Below are positions 15,511 through 23,410 of a stretch of DNA of 42,666 nucleotides, piece by piece. A model generated the notes under the pieces. The model did no database searches, was not told the DNA's origin, and saw nothing but the letters and a program-made list of their open reading frames with translations. Each line of letters begins with the position of its first letter. The stretch's first letter is position 1. This DNA is from an uncultured Ruminococcus sp. GTDB lineage: Bacteria > Bacillota > Clostridia > Oscillospirales > Acutalibacteraceae. The stretch lies in the NCBI GenBank assembly GCA_902794395.1, contig CADBHB010000007.1:73966-116631 (forward strand), written 5' to 3'. The position numbers were made by a program, and so were the translations under genes.

Positions 15511-16301
15511 TACGCGATCGCCTCCTCATCTCCGAACAGGTTCATCAACACCAGGAAGATGAGGATGAATACCATCAATATCAACGAGATCGCCGAGCCG
15601 GTGTTCTGGTCGGTGAGGAAGATGCGGTCGATGACGTCGCCGATCATCAGGTCGTTCATGCCGCCCAGATGCTCAGCCACTAAGAAGGTGCTGGCGCTGG
15701 GGACGAACACCATGGTTATGCCCGAGATAACGCCGGGGATGCTCAGCGGGAAGATCACCTTTTTGAACACCGCCAAGCCGTTGGAGCCCAGATCCTGTGC
15801 CGCTTCTATCAGGTTGGTGTCTATCTTGGACATGACCGTGAAGATCGGCAGCACCATGAACGGCAGATACTCATATACCATTCCCACGACCACCGCGCCG
15901 GTATTGCCGATGTAGGTGCCGTGGATACCCAGTATGGAAAGCGCCATATCCAGGGGGCCGTTCTTCTGTAAAAGGATCTTCCACGCGTAGATGCGAAGCA
16001 GAAAGTTCATCCACATCGGTATCATTATAATCAGCTGAACGGTGTTCTGGGTGGATTTTTTCATTTTTGTAAGCAGATACGCCACCGGATAGGCGAGTAT
16101 CAGGCAAATTGCGGTGGACAGCAGCGCGATCCACAGAGATTTGAGAAAGACGTTCTTGTACTCAAACGCCTTTACAAAGGGGGTCAGCGAAAAATTGCCC
16201 GCTTTGTCGCGGAAGGCTGTCATGCCGATCATCACAACGGGGATCATCGTAAAAATCAGCATCCACAGGATGTAGGGGATAGAGAGCTTGCGTGATTTCA
16301 A
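15510..16301 (-). CDS. potB: Spermidine/putrescine ABC transporter permease
   Basis: 263 residues with about six membrane segments. The EAA loop is LIEAAQDLGSNGLAVFKKVIFPLSIPG. The likely start is TTG (16301-16299), overlapping the potA stop as TTGA, with GAGGAGGAG just upstream. It forms the heterodimeric channel with PotC. Confidence 0.92.
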   Translation of the reverse strand: MKSRKLSIPYILWMLIFTMIPVVMIGMTAFRDKAGNFSLTPFVKAFEYKNVFLKSLWIALLSTAICLILAYPVAYLLTKMKKSTQNTVQLIIMIPMWMNFLLRIYAWKILLQKNGPLDMALSILGIHGTYIGNTGAVVVGMVYEYLPFMVLPIFTVMSKIDTNLIEAAQDLGSNGLAVFKKVIFPLSIPGVISGITMVFVPSASTFLVAEHLGGMNDLMIGDVIDRIFLTDQNTGSAISLILMVFILIFLVLMNLFGDEEAIA

Positions 16302-17722
16302 CTTGTCTCCTCCTCTCCGTCCGACATCAGCTCAAAGCTCGCCTTGCCGAAATCGAAGTACAGCGGCACATAGGTGGCCACCTGCTCGTCGGTGTCGCTG
16401 AGCATCAGCCACTTGCGCTCGTCGGATTCAAGGATGATCTCGTTGTGCTCGCCCTTGTATACGACAGACTCAATGTAAACATCCTTTAGGTCGCCGTCGC
16501 CCTCGCCGGTGATGGACAGCGCGTCAAAGGGCAGGTGGATGCGCACGCGGCTGCCTTCGGGGAAGTATTTTTTAGGTACGTTGACGGTCTCGTCCTCAAG
16601 CTCAAACTCAAAGTACTGTTCAGCCTCGTTTGAGTAGGTGACCGTGGTTTCTATTGTATTGCTGCTTATCGGGAGCAGCTTGTTCATTATCTGGATGTTG
16701 AAGGGGATGACCTTAAGACCGACGGTGCTGCCGAGCTCGGCGCTGTCGGTGGAATGTACCAATATCTCGCACTTGCCGACGCGCACGCTCATTTCGTAGT
16801 GAACGCCCTTGAAGGTCACGTTTTCCACCTTGCCTATCAGTTGTCCGTCCTCGGGGGTGGTGATTATCATGTCCTCGGGGCGTATCACCACATCCACGGG
16901 GGTGTTGGTGCCGAAGCCCTTGTCTACGCAGCGCAGCTCCTTGCCTAGGATGCGCACGCGGCAGTCGTCTATCATCACGCCGTTGAGGATGTTCGCTTCG
17001 CCTATGAAGTCGGCGACAAAGGCGTTTACAGGCTCGTTGTAGATGTCCTCGGGCGTGCCTATCTGCTCTATCACGCCGTTGTTCATTACCACGACGCGGT
17101 CGCTCATGGTCAGCGCTTCCTCCTGGTCGTGGGTTACGTATATAAAGGTCTTTTCGGTTTGCTGCTGTATCTCTTTCAGCTCGAGCTGCATACTCTTGCG
17201 CAGCTTGAGGTCGAGCGCGCCAAGCGGCTCATCCAGAAGGATTATCTCGGGGTCGCACACCAGCGCTCTGGCTATCGCCACACGCTGCTGCTGACCGCCC
17301 GAAAGCTTTGCCACCGAGCGTTTTTCATAGCCCTTGAGGTCTACGATAGCCAGCATTTTCAGGACCTTTCGTTTTATTTCAGCCTTGGGGACCTTTTTCA
17401 GCTTTAATCCGAAGGCGACGTTGTCAAACACATTGAGGTGGGGGAACAGCGAATATTTCTGAAAAACGGTGTTGACGTTTCTCTTGTGGGGAGGCAGACC
17501 GTTTATCCGCTCTCCGTCAAAGATGATGTCGCCGCTGTCGGGTTCCACAAAGCCGCCGATTATTCGCAGGGTAGTGGTTTTTCCGCAGCCGCTTGGACCG
17601 AGGATGGTGACAAATTCCTTTTCACGGATGTCGAGGTTGATATTATTTAAAATGACCTCGCCGTCGAACTTCACAAAAATATCCTTTAAAGATACGATGA
17701 CCTTTTTGTTATTCTGTTCCAT
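16298..17722 (-). CDS. potA: Spermidine/putrescine ABC transporter ATPase with an extra C-terminal domain
   Basis: 474 residues. ABC ATPase motifs are intact: Walker A GPSGCGKTT, signature LSGGQQQR and Walker B IILLDEPLGALD. A TOBE domain follows, ending near KVIPFNIQIMNK, where ordinary PotA proteins (about 370 residues) stop. Another 110-120 residues continue with an OB-like pattern (PEGSRVRIHLPFDAL, DVYIESVVYKGEHNEIIL), perhaps a second TOBE-type regulatory domain. First gene of the minus-strand operon, with GAGGGG before ATG 17722. Confidence 0.93.
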   Translation of the reverse strand: MEQNNKKVIVSLKDIFVKFDGEVILNNINLDIREKEFVTILGPSGCGKTTTLRIIGGFVEPDSGDIIFDGERINGLPPHKRNVNTVFQKYSLFPHLNVFDNVAFGLKLKKVPKAEIKRKVLKMLAIVDLKGYEKRSVAKLSGGQQQRVAIARALVCDPEIILLDEPLGALDLKLRKSMQLELKEIQQQTEKTFIYVTHDQEEALTMSDRVVVMNNGVIEQIGTPEDIYNEPVNAFVADFIGEANILNGVMIDDCRVRILGKELRCVDKGFGTNTPVDVVIRPEDMIITTPEDGQLIGKVENVTFKGVHYEMSVRVGKCEILVHSTDSAELGSTVGLKVIPFNIQIMNKLLPISSNTIETTVTYSNEAEQYFEFELEDETVNVPKKYFPEGSRVRIHLPFDALSITGEGDGDLKDVYIESVVYKGEHNEIILESDERKWLMLSDTDEQVATYVPLYFDFGKASFELMSDGEEETS

Positions 17723-18045
17723 TTATGCACCCCTCTTTTTATTTGTGGATTTGATTTATAACAGAAAACCCGAAGCCGCACACGCTTCGCGGTCTGTATA
17801 CTATATATAGTATGTTACGCAGCGGCAGACAAAAAATACAGGCTTTCATATGCCGCTGAAAAACCAACTTAGATTATATGACAAAACGACAAAAAAGTCA
17901 ATAATTTTTGGTTTATCGAAATATATTTGTATCATCACGTAATGTTGCACAAAAAAAAGCTTGAGAATTTGTGGGTTAAAACATATACAAATATTTATAA
18001 ATTTGGTATAATAATAATGAACTTTTATGAAAGGATGGTTTTTTG
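17723..18045. promoter_or_regulatory. Divergent control region between potA and the amylase
   Basis: No gene. A stem CGAAGC/GCTTCG (17771-17789) lies in the potA leader. A perfect 16-bp palindrome ATACTATATATAGTAT (17798-17813) also offers -10-like sequences to potA. An 8-bp inverted repeat CAGCGGCA/TGCCGCTG (17820-17827, 17851-17858) could bind a regulator. The amylase promoter is at 17984-18012. Confidence 0.5.
17984..18012 (+). promoter_or_regulatory. Promoter of the amylase gene
   Basis: TATACA (17984-17989; four of six consensus bases) and TATAAT (18007-18012), spacer 17 bp. The ribosome site AAGGATGG is at 18031-18038. Confidence 0.65.
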
Positions 18046-21000
18046 ATGAAAATGTTCAGAAAACTCGTAAGCATTGTTGCGGCTGCAACGTTACTTACGT
18101 CGTCAATGGCATTGTCTGCGTCGGTCAGTGCCGCCCAGGTGGACCCCACCTCAGCGGTATCCAGCGAGCCGCAAACGCAGGATAATGTCAACAACGGCGT
18201 AATCTTGCATGCCTTCAACTGGTCTTACAATTCAATCAAAGCAAACTTGCCGCAGATCAAAGCGGCGGGCTATTCTGCTGTTCAGACATCACCTGTAACC
18301 CAGCCAAAAGACTTCGGTCCCTGGTCTGACGTTGCGGGTCAGTGGCCGAAGCTCTATCAGCCCGTCAGCATGTCTATCGCGCAAAAGTCTTGGTTGGGTA
18401 CAAAGTCCGAGCTGTCCGCTCTGTGCGCGGAAGCCGACAAGTACGGTATCAAAATCGTGGTAGATATCGTTGCCAACCACATGGCTAACTACAAGGATCC
18501 CACATCCGGTACCATCAACAAAAACAAACTGAGCGACGAGGTCAAGACCTACGAGCCCACAATTTACAACAGCTATGGCACTTACTTCCACAGCGAAACC
18601 TATGATGCATCCGACAGTGACGCTTACACCATGACCCGCGGTCATGTTTCCGACTGTCCTGACCTGAACACCGGCAGCAGCGCCGTTCAGGGCAAGGTGC
18701 TCAACCTTCTTAAGGAATGTATCGACTGTGGCGTTGACGGTTTCCGCTTTGACGCTGCAAAGCACATCGAAACCGAAAGTGACGGCAGTGCTTACTCCAA
18801 CTTCTGGGCACAGACCTTGGATCAGGCTAAGTCCTATTACAAGGGCAAGACCGGCAAAGAGCTGTTTGCTTACGGTGAGATTCTGAATACTCTCAGCGGC
18901 AGAAACGTTGGTGCTTACACCAAGCGTATGCGCGTCACCGAAAACAAATACTCCGACAACATCCTCGCCGGTGTCAACAACGGCAGTACCACCCAGGCTT
19001 CCAGCACCAACTATCAGTTGGCGGGCAGCGCTAATACCGCTGTAGTTTGGGCTGAGTCTCACGACACCAACATGGGCTCGTCCGGCTCCGCAGGTCTGAA
19101 GACCACCTCCGGCGTTTCCGACGAGAAGATCGTCAAGGCGTGGGCTATCCTTGCCGCAAGACAGGGTTCAGTGCCTCTGTTCTTCGCACGTCCCGGCACC
19201 GCCTCCATGGGTGAAGCCGCATCTGACCTCACCTACAAGAGCACAGCGGTATCCGAGGTCAACAAGTTCCACAACGCGTTCGCCAGTGTTTCCGCCGAGA
19301 AGGTCGGCGTTTCCGGCAGCTTCGTATATGTAGCCAGAGGCAACAGCGGTGTCGTTCTCTCCAACATCAACGGCAACGCTACCAACGCTTCCGTGACCGG
19401 TACCGGTCTGGCAGACGGCGACTATATCGATACCATTACCGGTAATGCGTTCAAGGTTTCCGGCGGCACCCTCACCGGTAGAGTCGGCGACACCGGCGTA
19501 GCGGTAGTTTATCACTCCACTGCTACTCCCAAAGCGACTGCTTCCGTTGAGTCCGGTGACTTCACCACCGACACACTCACCGTTCAGCTCGGTCTCGAGA
19601 ACGCGGTAAAGGGCAGCTACGCGCTTGAAAACTACGCTCCCACCGAGTTCACCGGTTCTCCCTACATCAGAATCGGTTCGGACTACAAGGTCGGCGAAAC
19701 CATCACCCTTAACCTCACCGCGGTTGACGCGGCGGGCAACACCTCAAAGAGCACCTATGTTTACAACAAGAAGGCGCCTACCTCTTCCGGCATTTATGTA
19801 TACCTCAACCCCAACATCGCGAAGGGTTGGTCCAACATTAAGTGCTACATCTACGATGAGGACACCAAGAACAAGTCCATCACCTATGATAACGGCGGTT
19901 GGTCGGGCACCCTGATGAAGTTCGACTCCAAGCTCAACTACTACTATGTGGATGTTCCTATCCGCTGCACCCAGCACGTGAAATCCACAGGTGTAGCTTC
20001 CGAATCCGACTTCGACCTTGCTCACTCCAGCAACACCTACGTCATCTTCAACGGCGTTAAGAACAACCTTATGACCCAGTATCCCGGCGACGGCGCTACT
20101 CAGGCTATGAAGCTCAAGCTCGGCGGTCAGTCCCACGTCCTCGACGCGGCAAACACCTCCAGCTGGAAGGTCACCTCCATGACTCCCAGCCAGGAGCAGG
20201 TACAGGCTGTTGACGTCAAGAAGGGCGGTCAGGTAGTTGACGAAACCACTACCGAGCCCTCTTCCGGTACCACCGCTCCTCCCGAGCCTGTTACCAAGTT
20301 TGTGAAGCTCGGCGTATTCGGCGACGTTGACGGCAACGGTAAGGTTGACGTAAACGACATCACTACTATTCAAAGACACGTTGCGGAATTTGCTCCTCTC
20401 CTCGAAGGCGACGCCAAGATCCTGGCGGACGTTGACAAGGACGGCGACATCACCATCAAGGACGTTACCTACATCCAGATGTACCTCGCTGAGTATCCCA
20501 AGGCAAAGACCGCTTCCGTAGGCGAAGATTACGGCGAGATCCGTGAGGTCGATCCCAACGGCGAGAAGTTCAGCGTTACCGCTACCTCCAACTTCTTCGC
20601 TAAGAACACTGTCCAGTTTGACGCTGAAAGCACCACCGTCCTCACTGTTGCTTATTCTCTGAACTGCAACAAGGACCTGCTCGGCACTGATTGGATCCTC
20701 ACCTATGACAACACTGTACTGCAGCCTCAGGGCAAGACTTATATGCCTGATGTTCCCGGCGCTGTTTACAACACTAAACCCGAATCCGCTTCCGGCGGTA
20801 TCACCGGTAACTTCTCCAGCATCAGACTGGCTTCTCTCTCCAACGGCGGCAACCCCATCGGCTTCGTTTCCGTCACCTTCAAGGTGCTCAAGGCGAAGGA
20901 CACCACGGTTGACCTGAACGTAAGAGACCTGCTTGGTTCTACACTCAGCGCGGGCGAGACCACTTCTAAGGCAGCCAACGAAGTTGAGATCGTTGAGAAC

Positions 21001-23139
21001 AGCCATGTAAAGAAGCCCGACGCTACCAAGTATCAGGGTTACACCTCTGTATACGCAGGTTCTTATGATGCTTCCCGTAATGTAACCACCGATCCTAAGG
21101 TTGAGTACAATACGGTTGATCCCGATCCCACCACCGGTCCCGAGCCCATCACTGATGAGCCTCCCACAGGAACCAGAACCATCCTCTTTACCGATAACAA
21201 GGGTTGGGGCTCTGTAAACATCCACTTCTGGGGCAGCTCCCAGCAGGCTGATACCGAATGGCCCGGCGTTGCGATGACTCCCGCCGGCATGAACGGCTAT
21301 AACGAGCCTCAGTTCAGTTACGAAATTCCTGTTGACGTTCAGGGCATGGTATTCAACGGCCCCGGCGGACAGACAGTAAACGTTGATTATGATAACACCG
21401 TTACCGGTTGGTATCCCATTGACACTACCGACGAGCTCGGTCACTACAATGTAGACAGCTGGATCGACGACAATCCTTACAATCCCGACAAGCCCGACAA
21501 TCCCGACAAGCCCTCCGGCACCAGAACCATCGAGTTCACCGACAACCAGGGTTGGGGTACAGCGTACATCTATGTATACGGTCCCGACGGTGCTGAGAAT
21601 GCGGCATGGCCCGGCGTTCTGATGAACAAGAAGGGCGACAACGGTTACGGCGGCACCAACTATTGGTATGAACTGCCCACCAACTGCGACCTCTTTATCT
21701 TCAACAACGGCAACGGCGATCAGACCGTTGATATCACAGACGACGGCGTTTCCACCGGTTGGTATCCGCTCGATCAGAGAGATGACGCAGGTCATCTGCA
21801 GGTTGGCTCTTGGGTCGACGAAAGCGGCGGCGGCACCGGCGGTGGCGGCGGTGACCTTACCATCACCTTCTCCAACAACAAGGGTTGGGGCTCTCCCAAG
21901 ATCCACTACTTCGGCGGCTCCAGCGAATCCACCTGGCCCGGCGTTGGAATGACTTCCATCGGCAATAACGATTACGGCGAAGAGCAGTTCCAGGCTTCTA
22001 TTCCTTCTGACTCCACCGGTATCGTTATCAACGACAACGGCGGTGCTCAGACCATTGACATCACCCTCGACGGCGCTGTAAACTTCTACCTCACCGATCA
22101 GAACGGCGAAGGCAAGTGGAACGTCGGTACTTGGGGCGACAACAACGGTGGCGGCGGTGGCGGCACCGCATCCGGCGATTACTATCTCGTCGGTTACATC
22201 AACGGCGCTGACGTAAGCGGCACCGACTATGCCTTCAACAACGGCTCTATCACCATGACCTTCACCGAAGAGAGCTACGTCTGCATCAGAGACGCAGCCG
22301 GCAACTGGTTCATGGCTAACGGCTTCCCGGGCATGGGCGTAACCTCCACTACTCTCTACAGCACCTCTATCACCGGCGAAAAGTCCGACAAGCTTTGGGC
22401 GCCTGCTGACACTGTTACCTTCACTCTGGTTGCAGGCAGCGACGGTACCTTCCAGCTCAGCGAGGGCGAAGGCGGCGATAATCCTTACATCCCCGATAAT
22501 CCCGATCAGCCCTCCGGCGACACCAGAACCATCAAGTTCACCGACAACCAGGGTTGGGGCACGGTTTACTGCTACTGGTGGAACGACAACGGCGACAACG
22601 CTTGGCCCGGCACGCAGATGTCTCCTGCCGGCACCAATGATTACCAGCAGGCTCAGTTCTCCGTTGACATTCCCACCAGCGTGACCCATCTTATCTTCAG
22701 CAACGGCAACGGCACGCAGACCGTAGATCTGGATTACAACAGCACCTGCACCGGTTGGTATCCCACAACTCAGACCGATGGCAAGTGGAATTGTGATACC
22801 TGGACCGACGGCGGTTCCGGCGGCGATGATCCTAATCCTTCGAATCCCAGCAATACCATCACCATCACCTTCAGCAATAACAAGGGTTGGGGCACTCCCA
22901 AGATCCACTACTTCGGCGGATCCAGCCAATCCCAATGGCCCGGTGATACAATGCAGTCTATCGGCTACAACGATTATGGCGAACAGCAGTTCCAGGCTAC
23001 TATCCCCGGTGATACCACCGGTATCGTTTTCAACGACAACGGCGGTACTCAGACCGTTGATATCACCCTCAGCGGCGCTGTAAACTTCTATCTCACCACC
23101 CAGGGTGGAGATGGTAAGTGGAACGTCGGAACTTGGTAA
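18046..23139 (+). CDS. Multidomain secreted alpha-amylase with internal dockerin, cohesin-like module and five CBM26-like repeats
   Basis: 1,697 residues. ATG 18046 follows AAGGATGG; a TTG just before is in frame but unlikely. Signal peptide about 1-29. GH13 catalytic domain about 45-480 with DIVANH (D140, H145), nucleophile D236 (GFRFDAAKH), acid E278 (YGEIL) and D340 (ESHDTN). Then a beta domain (about 495-575), a starch-binding-like domain (about 580-720) and a dockerin at about 756-820 with two calcium loops (DVDGNGKVDVND, DVDKDGDITIKD). A cohesin-like module follows (840-990), then CBM26-like repeats (about 1044-1140, 1159-1256, 1271-1363, 1493-1586, 1604-1697), with a different module (YYLVGYINGADV...) between repeats 3 and 4. 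It cleaves internal alpha-1,4 bonds of starch outside the cell. Dockerin plus cohesin in one amylase recalls R. bromii Amy4/Sca1. It is monocistronic. Confidence 0.95.
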   Translation: MKMFRKLVSIVAAATLLTSSMALSASVSAAQVDPTSAVSSEPQTQDNVNNGVILHAFNWSYNSIKANLPQIKAAGYSAVQTSPVTQPKDFGPWSDVAGQWPKLYQPVSMSIAQKSWLGTKSELSALCAEADKYGIKIVVDIVANHMANYKDPTSGTINKNKLSDEVKTYEPTIYNSYGTYFHSETYDASDSDAYTMTRGHVSDCPDLNTGSSAVQGKVLNLLKECIDCGVDGFRFDAAKHIETESDGSAYSNFWAQTLDQAKSYYKGKTGKELFAYGEILNTLSGRNVGAYTKRMRVTENKYSDNILAGVNNGSTTQASSTNYQLAGSANTAVVWAESHDTNMGSSGSAGLKTTSGVSDEKIVKAWAILAARQGSVPLFFARPGTASMGEAASDLTYKSTAVSEVNKFHNAFASVSAEKVGVSGSFVYVARGNSGVVLSNINGNATNASVTGTGLADGDYIDTITGNAFKVSGGTLTGRVGDTGVAVVYHSTATPKATASVESGDFTTDTLTVQLGLENAVKGSYALENYAPTEFTGSPYIRIGSDYKVGETITLNLTAVDAAGNTSKSTYVYNKKAPTSSGIYVYLNPNIAKGWSNIKCYIYDEDTKNKSITYDNGGWSGTLMKFDSKLNYYYVDVPIRCTQHVKSTGVASESDFDLAHSSNTYVIFNGVKNNLMTQYPGDGATQAMKLKLGGQSHVLDAANTSSWKVTSMTPSQEQVQAVDVKKGGQVVDETTTEPSSGTTAPPEPVTKFVKLGVFGDVDGNGKVDVNDITTIQRHVAEFAPLLEGDAKILADVDKDGDITIKDVTYIQMYLAEYPKAKTASVGEDYGEIREVDPNGEKFSVTATSNFFAKNTVQFDAESTTVLTVAYSLNCNKDLLGTDWILTYDNTVLQPQGKTYMPDVPGAVYNTKPESASGGITGNFSSIRLASLSNGGNPIGFVSVTFKVLKAKDTTVDLNVRDLLGSTLSAGETTSKAANEVEIVENSHVKKPDATKYQGYTSVYAGSYDASRNVTTDPKVEYNTVDPDPTTGPEPITDEPPTGTRTILFTDNKGWGSVNIHFWGSSQQADTEWPGVAMTPAGMNGYNEPQFSYEIPVDVQGMVFNGPGGQTVNVDYDNTVTGWYPIDTTDELGHYNVDSWIDDNPYNPDKPDNPDKPSGTRTIEFTDNQGWGTAYIYVYGPDGAENAAWPGVLMNKKGDNGYGGTNYWYELPTNCDLFIFNNGNGDQTVDITDDGVSTGWYPLDQRDDAGHLQVGSWVDESGGGTGGGGGDLTITFSNNKGWGSPKIHYFGGSSESTWPGVGMTSIGNNDYGEEQFQASIPSDSTGIVINDNGGAQTIDITLDGAVNFYLTDQNGEGKWNVGTWGDNNGGGGGGTASGDYYLVGYINGADVSGTDYAFNNGSITMTFTEESYVCIRDAAGNWFMANGFPGMGVTSTTLYSTSITGEKSDKLWAPADTVTFTLVAGSDGTFQLSEGEGGDNPYIPDNPDQPSGDTRTIKFTDNQGWGTVYCYWWNDNGDNAWPGTQMSPAGTNDYQQAQFSVDIPTSVTHLIFSNGNGTQTVDLDYNSTCTGWYPTTQTDGKWNCDTWTDGGSGGDDPNPSNPSNTITITFSNNKGWGTPKIHYFGGSSQSQWPGDTMQSIGYNDYGEQQFQATIPGDTTGIVFNDNGGTQTVDITLSGAVNFYLTTQGGDGKWNVGTW
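21858..23136 (+). repeat. Near-identical CBM26-like repeats 3 and 5 within the amylase gene
   Basis: The stretches 21858-22136 and 22858-23136 encode modules that match at most positions (ITFSNNKGWG, KIHYFGGSS, FNDNGG/INDNGG, GKWNVGTW). Repeats 1, 2 and 4 are more diverged. This points to recent duplication of a single module and a site prone to recombination. Confidence 0.75.
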
Positions 23140-23187
23140 TTGTTTCCAAGTTGAGCGTTGTTTCAACGATTGCTAACTAAATAAATT

Positions 23188-23221
23188 CTCCTCCCTCGTT
23201 TTTCGGGGGAGGAGTTTTTTT
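23188..23221 (+). terminator. Intrinsic terminator of the amylase gene
   Basis: CTCCTCCCTCG (23188-23198) pairs with CGGGGGAGGAG (23204-23214; one G-T pair), followed by seven T residues. Confidence 0.9.
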
Positions 23222-23291
23222 GGATGGAAAACTGAAAATTGAAAATGGAATACTATTGTTCTTTCCTTTTGGTTTAAATGACAGCGGAAAG

Positions 23292-23330
23292 AAAAAACGG
23301 CGGATCAAAACAAGGCTTGACCCGCCGTTA
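23292..23330 (-). terminator. Intrinsic terminator of the GH13-DUF1653 gene
   Basis: AACGGCGG-A-TCAA (23296-23308) pairs with TTGA-C-CCGCCGTT (23317-23329). The A-run at 23292-23297 gives a U-run on the minus strand. Confidence 0.8.
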
Positions 23331-23410
23331 TTGTTGTTGTATATTACTGCAGTGCTATTCATCGGGTGCGTGCAGCCCCCGCTCTTCACTATGCACCATG
23401 CACGAAATAC

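Noticed and set aside
19744-23166. Open frame of 1,140 codons on the minus strand
   Set aside because: It lies opposite the amylase, has no ribosome site or recognisable domain, and its composition mirrors the codon bias and repeats of the sense gene.
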